A stretch of 56,691 nt of DNA from Chloroflexota bacterium (GTDB lineage Bacteria > Chloroflexota > UBA11872), in contig JAPOXD010000054.1 of NCBI GenBank assembly GCA_026707285.1, positions 1 to 56,691 on the forward strand. Reading direction: 5' to 3'. The position numbers and the translations under genes are program-made. The notes below the pieces were generated by a model. The model had not been told where the DNA came from. It ran no database searches and saw only the letters and a program-made list of their open reading frames with translations. This document shows positions 43,411 to 50,833 of this stretch, one piece after another (positions within the stretch are counted from its first letter, which is position 1; each line of letters begins with the position of its first letter).

Positions 43411-43662
43411 TCAGCCGCCGAGCGCCTCGCTGACCAGCGGGTAGATCTCGCCGGGCTTGGCGTGGCGCTTCAGCTCCCGCTTGGAGAACACCAGCTCGTC
43501 GTTAACCTTCACCTCGAACACGCCGCCGCCGGAGGGAATCAGCGTCCACTCCGCAATGTCCTTCGCAAACTCGGTCAGAATCTCCTCCGTCGCACGGACG
43601 GCTCTGGGGAGATAGTTTCATTGGCTGCAGTATTCGATGGAGACTCGGGCGCCATGCGACAT
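43411..43662 (-). CDS. selW: SelW/Rdx-family selenoprotein with in-frame UGA (Sec15)
   Basis: 83-residue thioredoxin-like Rdx protein. Reading from ATG 43662, the frame crosses one TGA (43618-43620) and continues to TGA 43411-43413. Before it: MSHGARVSIEYCSQ; after it: NYLPRAVRATEEILTEFA, then IPSGGGVFEVKVNDELVFSKRELKRHAKPGEIYPLV. This is the full SelW pattern (V-IEYC-xx-[CU]-N-LPRA ... GG-FEV-V-ELVFSKR). The TGA falls exactly on the second redox position, C12-S-Q-U15, where Cys or Sec is expected. A GGGGGAG ribosome-binding site precedes the ATG by seven bases. A SECIS-like hairpin follows the UGA, and selB is 4 kb away. SelW proteins are thought to be thiol redox proteins; partners unknown. 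Divergent from ftsY. Confidence 0.88.
43580..43613 (-). promoter_or_regulatory. Putative bacterial SECIS element within the selW-like gene
   Basis: On the RNA strand, four bases after the UGA, ATCTCC pairs with GGAGAT (6 bp). An asymmetric internal loop (CCAGAG opposite A) leads to an upper stem CCGUC/GACGG (5 bp) capped by the five-base loop CGUGC. The loop's second base is G, and it lies 22 bases after the UGA. Both fit the known bacterial SECIS rule (a G in the first two loop bases, about 16-37 bases from UGA). The hairpin also codes for residues of the Rdx protein. Confidence 0.75.
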
Positions 43663-43751
43663 GTTGGGCTCCCCCTGATGCGGTTCGAGACTTGCGCGTG
43701 CGGTTCCATCCTCGCACGCCGCGCGGACCGCGCGCACGTCGGGAACTAGGC

Positions 43752-44705
43752 ATGCGGCTGGGACGGCTGCGGCGACCCATGGCCGCGTCGGTTGACGCCG
43801 GCGCGGCGCCCACGCGCCGCCGCTTCGGCGGCGGGCTGCGGCGCTGGTTCGACCGCGGCGGCCTCGACGACGCCGACTGGGAGGAGCTCGAAGAGCTGCT
43901 GATCCAGGCCGACCTCGGTCCCGAGCTGTCGCTGGAGCTGGTGGAAGGGCTGCGAGACGCCGTGCAGGACGCGGGCATCAAGGACCCTGAAGCCGCCCGG
44001 GCTCTGCTTTGCGAACGCCTGACCGCCGAGCTCGGCGGCCCCGAGCGCGCCTTCGCGGCGGGCGAACCGCCGCAGGTGGTGCTGGTGGTGGGCGTGAACG
44101 GCGCGGGCAAGACGACGTCCATCGCCAAGCTGGGCACGCTGCTCCAGAGCCACAGCTACTCCGTGCTCCTGGCCGCGGCCGACACTTACCGCGCCGGAGC
44201 CATCGACCAACTCCGAATCTGGGGCGAGCGCATCGAGGCGCCGGTCGTCGCGCATCAGCCGGGCAGCGATCCCGGGGCGGTGGTCTACGACGCCCTGGAC
44301 GCGGCCAAGGCGCGCGGCGTCGACTACGTCATCGCCGACACGGCGGGCCGCCAGCACACAAATCTCAACCTGATGAACGAGCTGGCCAAGGTGCGCCGCG
44401 TGGCCGAGCGGCAGGTGCCCGGCGCGCCGCACGAGGTGCTGCTGGTGCTGGACGCCTTGACCGGGCAAAACGGCCTGCGCCAAGCTCAGGCGTTTCGCGA
44501 CGCGGTGGACGTGACCGGCGTGATCGTCTCCAAGCTCGACAGCTCGGCCAAGGGCGGCGTGGCGTTCGCCGTCACGCGCGCGCTCGGCGTGCCGATCAAG
44601 TTCATCGGTACGGGTGAGCGGACGGAGGATTTCGCGGTGTTCGAGCCCGAGGAGTTCGCCGCCGCCGTGCTCGCCGGCGACGACGACACGGAGCGCGGTG
44701 CATGA
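43752..44705 (+). CDS. ftsY: Signal recognition particle receptor FtsY
   Basis: 317-residue SRP GTPase that docks ribosome-SRP complexes at the inner membrane. Short N-terminal basic region (RLGRLRRPM ... RRRFGGGLRRWFDRGG) instead of the long acidic A domain, then the N domain helix LDDADWEELEELLIQADLGPELSLELVEGL and the G domain: VVGVNGAGKTTSIAKLG (P-loop), AADTYRAGAIDQL, IADTAGRQHTNLNLMNEL, SKLDSSAKGGVAF, and IKFIGTGERTEDFAVFEPEEF at the end. ATG 43752 is chosen; an upstream in-frame start would intrude into the selW promoter. Its stop overlaps the next start (ATGA). Confidence 0.95.
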   Translation: MRLGRLRRPMAASVDAGAAPTRRRFGGGLRRWFDRGGLDDADWEELEELLIQADLGPELSLELVEGLRDAVQDAGIKDPEAARALLCERLTAELGGPERAFAAGEPPQVVLVVGVNGAGKTTSIAKLGTLLQSHSYSVLLAAADTYRAGAIDQLRIWGERIEAPVVAHQPGSDPGAVVYDALDAAKARGVDYVIADTAGRQHTNLNLMNELAKVRRVAERQVPGAPHEVLLVLDALTGQNGLRQAQAFRDAVDVTGVIVSKLDSSAKGGVAFAVTRALGVPIKFIGTGERTEDFAVFEPEEFAAAVLAGDDDTERGA

Positions 44706-45438
44706 AGGGCGTGATTCTCGCCGGTGGCACGGGATCGCGTCTGGACCCCCTGACGCGCGTGACGAACAAGCAACTGCTGCCCGTCTTCGACAAGCCGATG
44801 ATCTACTACCCCATCGAGACGCTGGTGAACGCCGGAGTGACCGAGATCCTGATCGTGACCAGCGGCTCGAGCGCCGGCGACTTTCTGCAACTCTTGGGCA
44901 ACGGCCGCGAGTTCGGTATCGACCACCTGGGCTACACCTACCAGGAGGGCGCGGGCGGCATCGCGGAAGCCATTGGCCTGGCCGAGCCGTTCGTGGGCCG
45001 CGACCGCATGCTGGTGATCCTGGGCGACAACATCATCGGCGGAAACATCATCGAAGCCGCTCGCCGCTTCGAGGCCCAGCCGTCGGGGGCCAAGGTGCTG
45101 CTCACCGAGGTCGAGAATCCCCAGGCCTACGGCGTGGCGGAGCTGGACGGCGACCGCATCGTGCAATTCATCGAGAAGCCCGAGCGCCCGCCCTCGAATC
45201 TGGCGGTGACGGGAATCTACTTCTACGACGAGAACGCCTTCGACCTGGTGCGCCAGCTCGACCGGTCGGCGCGCGGCGAGCTGGAGGTCACGGACCTGAA
45301 CAACGCCTACCTGGCGCGCGGCGAGATGACCCACGACCTCCTGGAGGGGTACTGGGCCGACTGCGGCGAGTCCATCGAGCACTACCTGCAGGCATGCAAC
45401 CTGGTGGCCGAACAAGGCGCCAACCGGATCGGCGGGTA

Positions 45439-45439
<1 letters not shown>
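44702..45439 (+). CDS. Glucose-1-phosphate thymidylyltransferase-like nucleotidyltransferase
   Basis: 245-residue sugar-phosphate nucleotidyltransferase. MKGVILAGGTGSRLDPLTRVTNKQLLPVFDKPMIYYPIETL is the RmlA/StrD signature with the catalytic Arg and Lys. YTYQEGAGGIAEAIGLAEPF, ILGDNIIGGNIIEAARRFE (metal-binding Asp), ENPQAYGVAELDGDRIVQFIEKPERPPSN and the VTGIYFYDENAFDL strand follow. It is shorter than E. coli RmlA (about 290) and lacks much of its C-terminal helical part, resembling the short archaeal/Chloroflexi forms. The product is probably dTDP-glucose, but UDP-glucose is possible. No rmlB, C or D lie nearby. Overlaps ftsY and tpiA, so translation is likely coupled. Confidence 0.85.
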
Positions 45440-46203
<764 letters not shown>

Positions 46204-46221
46204 GAATTACCTAACCTGAAC

Positions 46222-46246
46222 GGGCGGATCTCAGACCCGCCCCTAC
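46222..46246. repeat. Palindrome closing with CCCCTAC
   Basis: GGGCGGATCTCAGACCCGCCCC then TAC, between tpiA and a convergent gene. It matches 13608-13632 in type. It could form a stem of about eight pairs; no T-run follows. Confidence 0.55.
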
Positions 46247-46266
46247 CCCGGACGCCCGGCGCCCGC

Positions 46267-46740
46267 CTACCGTCGCCGCGGCCGAGGGAGCCAACGGCCA
46301 ACCTGCTGCGTGTAGGCCGTGTACTCATCGCCGAACTCGCGGGCGAGGTGCGGCTCTTCGTGGAAGCGGATGACCAGCGAGTACAGGACGAAGAGCCCGA
46401 CCGCGTAGGCCAGCGGTAGGGCCGTTGCGAAGAGGGCGGCCCACCCGGCGACGATCAGCAGCATTGCGACGTACAGCGGGTTGCGCGAGTAGCGGTAGAT
46501 CCCGCGGACGACCAACCGCTTTGGGGCGTCGATTGGCGCCGGGGTTCCCTGCCCGATTTTGGCGAAGTCCCACACGGCGCGCAGATAGATTGCAATGCCG
46601 AGCGCGAAGAGGCATACGGCCAGCCCAAGCCAGGCCCCGCCGGCGACAGTCCGATCACCCCCGAGTAGGAACGGGACGAGCACCGCAACCGAGCCCGGCA
46701 CGACCACCGTGAACAACGCGACTTTGAGGAAGAGCTTCAT
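46267..46740 (-). CDS. Isoprenylcysteine methyltransferase-like (PEMT/ICMT) membrane protein
   Basis: 157 residues with about four membrane helices. The C-terminal half carries the family signature: RLVVRGIYRYSRNPLYVAMLLIVAGWA (SAM-site R-x-x-RNPxY pattern) and EEPHLAREFGDEYTAYTQQVGRWLP (EE-L-FG-Y-Y). Bacterial members of the ICMT/PEMT superfamily methylate small or lipid substrates and are rarely characterised. ATG 46740 gives a normal MKLFLKVALF membrane start. An open extension further upstream reads into a dispersed repeat (TEGFATVSS) and is unlikely to be translated as part of the protein. Convergent with tpiA. Confidence 0.8.
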   Translation of the reverse strand: MKLFLKVALFTVVVPGSVAVLVPFLLGGDRTVAGGAWLGLAVCLFALGIAIYLRAVWDFAKIGQGTPAPIDAPKRLVVRGIYRYSRNPLYVAMLLIVAGWAALFATALPLAYAVGLFVLYSLVIRFHEEPHLAREFGDEYTAYTQQVGRWLPRPRRR

Positions 46741-46781
46741 GCGGTCCCAGGAATCCTCTGTTTGAGTCCATTCTCCTTTGG

Positions 46782-46890
46782 AGGAGACCGTTGCGAAACC
46801 TTCCGTCATTCCGGCGGAGGCCGGAATCCAGGCGGGGTCTCGGGCGTGTCGGGCGAATCTGGACCCCGGCCTTCGCCGGGGTGACGAGGA
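46782..46890. repeat. Composite repeat with ~27-bp terminal inverted repeats
   Basis: Head GGAGACCGTTGCGAAACC (46782-46799) followed by an inverted-hairpin pair: CGTCATTCCGGCGGAGGCCGG (46804 on) at one side and CCGGCCTTCGCCGGGGTGACG (46866-46886) at the other. The two ends match over roughly 27 bases as inverted repeats, so this copy looks like a small MITE-type unit. It lies upstream of both minus-strand neighbours. Confidence 0.6.
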
Positions 46891-46918
46891 CGGCGGGACC
46901 TGAAAATCCCCCCTCGAC

Positions 46919-47824
46919 TCAGGCCGGTCGCGGGTTCGACCAGGCGATGCGGCCCTCGGCGTCCTCGACCTCCACGCGGAGGTAGCGCTCGGGATACGCC
47001 GGCGACTGGCGCCGCTCGAAGGTGACGTCGGTGAGCAGCTCCCCGCCGTCGACGTGACGGGTGTCTCCGCCCGCCCGGGCGGTGATGAGGGACACGCGCC
47101 GCGCGGGAGAGCAGCGCACCGTCACGTGGGTGGCGCTGATCTGCACGTCGTGGAGCTCCGGGCCCATGGAGGAGTAGAAGTGGCCCGCACGCATGGCCTC
47201 GATCAAGCCGCGTTGGCTGAAGTCGGTGGTGCGCACCATCACCCAGCCGCGGCCCTCCTCATTGAGCATCCAGTGGGTGTCGTCGGTGGCGAAGCCCCAG
47301 GTGATGCCCAGCGTGTCGCCGTAGTCGTCCCAATGGACCGACGAAAAACCCTTGGCCCGGTTGCGGTCGCAGATGGAGTTGAAGACTTCCATCCCCGCGA
47401 AGCCTTCCAGCTCGCTCATGTCGGCGGCGGTCTGCCCGAGCCAGTAGGGATGCCCCAGGATCGCCAGCCCCCCGTCGGCGTTGACGCGGTCGATGGCCTC
47501 CTGCGGGCCCAGGGTCTCGTCGCCGCGGTCGAAACTGTGCATGCCCAGCCCGACGATGTGATACCGGATCCCGAGCCACGGGTCGGGGCCGTGCATCTCC
47601 ATGCCGGGAATGGTGATGAAGTCGTCGGTGGTCAGCGCCGAGGTGTCGCTCACTACGTTGTGGTCGGTGAGCGCCATGAAGTCGTAGCCGTTGTCGCGGT
47701 ACCAGATCACCGCGTCTTCGGGGGACTTCCGCCCGTCGGAGTTGGTGGAGTGCGTGTGCAGGTTGCCGCGATACCAGCGGCCCTCAACCGCGAAGGGATC
47801 GCCTGCGTGTTCGTCTGACGTCAT
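46919..47824 (-). CDS. PHP-domain metal-dependent phosphoesterase (CehA/McbA type)
   Basis: 301 residues. The PHP metal motifs are RGNLHTHSTNSDG (HxH), MALTDHNVVSD (DHN), IPGMEMHG (Glu ligand), ILGHPYWLG and GFATDDTHWM near the end of the barrel. A C-terminal strand-rich domain (about 225-301, ISATHVTVRCSPARRVSLITARAGG ...) is usual in the CehA/McbA branch of hydrolases. Substrates of related enzymes are phosphoesters or carbamates/nucleic-acid ends; not predictable here. ATG 47824 with AAGG purines nearby is the start. Divergent from the Fic gene, 79 bases apart. Confidence 0.82.
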   Translation of the reverse strand: MTSDEHAGDPFAVEGRWYRGNLHTHSTNSDGRKSPEDAVIWYRDNGYDFMALTDHNVVSDTSALTTDDFITIPGMEMHGPDPWLGIRYHIVGLGMHSFDRGDETLGPQEAIDRVNADGGLAILGHPYWLGQTAADMSELEGFAGMEVFNSICDRNRAKGFSSVHWDDYGDTLGITWGFATDDTHWMLNEEGRGWVMVRTTDFSQRGLIEAMRAGHFYSSMGPELHDVQISATHVTVRCSPARRVSLITARAGGDTRHVDGGELLTDVTFERRQSPAYPERYLRVEVEDAEGRIAWSNPRPA

Positions 47825-47903
47825 GTCCTTGCCTTGTTCGTCGGGTGTCGGTCGCTACACTATTGGCCCAACCGCTCTCCGCGTCAACGACCAACACACG
47901 GCC

Positions 47904-49421
47904 ATGAAAGAGTCTTCCTGGCGCCCCATCACGCCCTTGGGCGCAGTCTCAGACGACGAGATTACGGCAGGTCTTGCACGCCTCGATACCTTACGTAATA
48001 TCTGGGACCAGATAAAAACTTCCTACAGTACCGATATTGTGGAACGGTTAATCGGTCGACTTAAGCGTGATATAGCCGTTGAGACCGGCATTATTGAGGG
48101 CCTCTATGAGCTTGATCGGGGGCTCACCCAAACCTTGGTGACAGAGGGCTTCGCGAGGGACACAGTGGAGCGAGCCGGCGAGTCGGTCGCCGAGGCAATT
48201 TTGAGCATGCTGCGCGATCACCTCCACAGTTTAGATTACATTATGGACTACATAGGTGATATCCAACGAGATCTTACGACCGCCTATATTCGCGAGCTAC
48301 ATGCACTAGTCACTGCCTCACAGAGCACCTATACGGCCACCGGTCAGTATGGAGGACAGATTGAGGTTGAGCTGCAGCACGGTGTTTACAAAACTCAACC
48401 AAACAACCCTACGCTAACAGGGGGTGGTATCCACGAATACGCTCCTGTTGAACAGGTAGCCTCCCAGATGGACGAGCTCGTCCGGCTCTTTTGGGAGATC
48501 GACGAGGACCAGCATGCCGTCGTCACGGCCGCGTGGCTGCACCATCGATTCGTCCAAATCCATCCCTTCCAAGACGGCAATGGCCGAGTCGCGCGGCTCC
48601 TGGCGTCGATGGTCCTCATAAAGGCTGGCTATTTCCCCCTACACATCCGCCGAGACGACCGTAAGGACTACCTGGACGCCCTCGAGGCTGCTGACGATGG
48701 GCATCTCGAACCATTGGTCAATCTTCTGTCTCGTCGCTTGCACGACGACATCCAGCGCACTGTTTCCGATGCTTCAAAGGCAGCCAGGGGGCCGGCGCCT
48801 TCCGCGGGTGACGGCGCCAGCCACACCAAGAGCATCGCGGCACACCTCGCTACGCGAAGGCAGCAACATCGGGCCGAAATCCTTGAGCAGCGCCGCCGGG
48901 TCAACCAAGTTGCTGAGTCGCTGCTTCCACAGATGGCAGTCGCCATTGAGACTCGCCTCGAAGAGGCTCGGCTCGAATTTGCCGCGCACGACGTGCACCT
49001 CCGCTGGCGCGTCGAGTCCGGTGGCGCCCACGATGACCGCGGCCATTGGTGGTGGTATCAGATCGTGCAGACCGCGCGCAGGCTCGACTACTGGGCCAAC
49101 AGGTCCGAGAAGAAATATTGGATCAGATCAGATTTAACGTTGGACGAAGACCGGCTGCGCATGGTCGTTTCCCTACATCACTACGGCTGGCCGGTTTCGG
49201 GGATCATGGCCGTGTCGGCGTTCGTCCAGATACCTCATCGGACGTCAGAGGACGAAGCTGCGGATCGGACACGTATCGATCAAGAGCTAGTGCCGTGTAT
49301 TGACCGGTTCTTCACGTTCACTGAAGCCGATGCCGGCGACCAGTTGCTTAGCGATCTCGATGCGTGGATCGACGAGACACTAGCGATCACGCTCCGCATT
49401 CTCGACGACGCCGCTGGTTGA
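47904..49421 (+). CDS. Fic-domain protein (class II autoinhibited) with unknown C-terminal domain
   Basis: 505 residues. The catalytic Fic motif is intact, HPFQDGNGRVAR (220-231), predicting transfer of AMP (or another phosphate moiety) to a protein target. An N-terminal inhibitory motif of the [ST]xxxE[GN] type is visible as T61-GII-E65-G66, which places it in class II, where the Glu blocks ATP until inhibition is relieved. After the Fic domain (about 200-285), a charged linker (about 290-325) leads to a C-terminal domain (about 340-505, WWWYQIVQTARRLDYWANRSEKKYWIRSDL) that I do not recognise. Base composition drops clearly in the first 600 bases (near half GC by eye, with AT-rich codons like TTA and ATA), unlike its neighbours, suggesting acquisition by transfer. 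No antitoxin gene is adjacent. Confidence 0.88.
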   Translation: MKESSWRPITPLGAVSDDEITAGLARLDTLRNIWDQIKTSYSTDIVERLIGRLKRDIAVETGIIEGLYELDRGLTQTLVTEGFARDTVERAGESVAEAILSMLRDHLHSLDYIMDYIGDIQRDLTTAYIRELHALVTASQSTYTATGQYGGQIEVELQHGVYKTQPNNPTLTGGGIHEYAPVEQVASQMDELVRLFWEIDEDQHAVVTAAWLHHRFVQIHPFQDGNGRVARLLASMVLIKAGYFPLHIRRDDRKDYLDALEAADDGHLEPLVNLLSRRLHDDIQRTVSDASKAARGPAPSAGDGASHTKSIAAHLATRRQQHRAEILEQRRRVNQVAESLLPQMAVAIETRLEEARLEFAAHDVHLRWRVESGGAHDDRGHWWWYQIVQTARRLDYWANRSEKKYWIRSDLTLDEDRLRMVVSLHHYGWPVSGIMAVSAFVQIPHRTSEDEAADRTRIDQELVPCIDRFFTFTEADAGDQLLSDLDAWIDETLAITLRILDDAAG

Positions 49422-49480
49422 TCCCCGCCAGCCTCTACATCCCAGCCATCTAGGGGAGTCGCCCGTGGTCGCCTCCGGTT

Positions 49481-49524
49481 CCCTCTCCCCACCGAGGGAG
49501 AGGGTTAGGGTTAGGGTTAGGGGG
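49481..49524. repeat. Hairpin plus telomere-like GGGTTA triplet repeat
   Basis: CCCTCTCCC (49481-49489) pairs with GGGAGAGGG (49496-49504), followed at once by three GGGTTA units (49502-49519) and GGGGG. The run could form a G-quadruplex on the plus strand. It lies just after the Fic gene and before a convergent gene, where it might act in transcript termination or mark an insertion border. Confidence 0.7.
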
Positions 49525-49553
49525 ATATCTCCACCGCCCGCACCGCCGCTCCC

Positions 49554-50603
49554 CTATACGACCGCCGCGGCGGCGTGGCGCTTGGCGATCTCGTCGTCCA
49601 GGTGCACGCAGCCGTCGATGAAGTAGTTGCGGAACCGCACCAGCGCGGGGTACTCGGTGAACTCCGCCGTGGTCAAGCCGTCGTCGTCGTAGGCCGTGGC
49701 GAAGCGCGGAATCTTCGCCCGCAGCTCGGCGATGTCGGCGGGGTCGTCGGCGAAGTGGATGCGGTCGACGACCGGCCCGTCCTCCTGGATCAGCTCGTCA
49801 AAGGTCGACCAGTTCATGGTGATGTGCGCGTCGCCGCCCACGAACTCGGTGTAGTGGTGCGTCCCGCGCACGCCGCCGCCGAGGAAGACCGTGCGGTAGC
49901 CCCGTTCCTTGATCACCTTGTATTGCTTGCGCGCGACGATCGAGCCAGCCATGCGCACGAGCTCAGGCGCGAGGTCGATCTCATTCTCCGCCACCCACTC
50001 GCTCAGGTCGTCGTCGAGGACGCCGGTAATGTGCGTGATGAAGAACGGCGGCGTGTTGCCGGTGGCGTCGGCGGCCTTCTCGTAGACCTCGCACATGGCC
50101 ACGGCCTGCGACACGGCGAAGCACTCCGTGGCGCACATGGGGATGTTGAGGCCCACCAGCCGCCGCATGGCCTCCATGCCCGACTCGATCACGGGGATCT
50201 TGGCGAGGTAGTTCGGCGCGACCTCGCGGTGCCGCAGGGCGGCGTCCACGATCAGGTCGGGGTCTTCGTCGAGGCGGGGGTCGTCCTGCATGGTCACGAA
50301 GCCCCACGCGCCGCCGCTGGACTCCCACTGCGGCAGGAAGCCCTCCATGAACCGGCGCGTGATGCGCTGGTAGACCTCGTCGGCGGCCTTATAGGGGTTG
50401 GACTCGACGGCCGCCACCTCGTCGATGATCGGCTCGACGTACTCGGGCTCGCGCCTGAGCAGCACGGAGCCGTAGGTCGGATTGGTGGTGCCCGAGACGG
50501 CGCCGGCGTCGACCGACGCGCTCAAATCGAACTCGGTGGGGTTGTTGACCCACACCCGCGTCGCCGTCTCTCGTTGGACGCGGTGGAAGTAGTCCTCTCG
50601 CAT
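49554..50603 (-). CDS. Transaldolase-like protein
   Basis: 349 residues with the transaldolase/fructose-6-phosphate aldolase barrel marks: VWVNNPTEFDLSASVDAGAVSGTTNPTYG (G-TTNP strand, residues 38-43), the Schiff-base lysine K135 in NYLAKIPVIESG, an N-E-type segment LNIPMCATECFAVSQAVAM, and GGGVRGTHHYTEFVGGDAHITMN late in the barrel. It is longer than TalC (about 220) and close to TalB in length but diverges from both, so the sugar-phosphate substrate is open. ATG 50603 has GGAGG six bases upstream. The gene is convergent with Fic and divergent from the ABC exporter. Confidence 0.78.
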   Translation of the reverse strand: MREDYFHRVQRETATRVWVNNPTEFDLSASVDAGAVSGTTNPTYGSVLLRREPEYVEPIIDEVAAVESNPYKAADEVYQRITRRFMEGFLPQWESSGGAWGFVTMQDDPRLDEDPDLIVDAALRHREVAPNYLAKIPVIESGMEAMRRLVGLNIPMCATECFAVSQAVAMCEVYEKAADATGNTPPFFITHITGVLDDDLSEWVAENEIDLAPELVRMAGSIVARKQYKVIKERGYRTVFLGGGVRGTHHYTEFVGGDAHITMNWSTFDELIQEDGPVVDRIHFADDPADIAELRAKIPRFATAYDDDGLTTAEFTEYPALVRFRNYFIDGCVHLDDEIAKRHAAAAVV

Positions 50604-50833
50604 CGTCGCCTCCGGCCATTCGATCCCGCTCGGCGCACGGGAAGGTTCCGGGCGCGCCCTCCGCGAGCCACGCCTCCCGCCTGGATGCCAGGATATCCGA
50701 TGGCGTCACCAGCGGTTGACGCCGCAGCTGCGACCGCGCAACGTTGAGGCACGGCGTCCTGTGGCTCGCGTGGTCTCACGAAGTTCTGATCGGCCAGAGA
50801 ATCCTCGCAGGCCACCAAAGGTCCCAAACCTAC

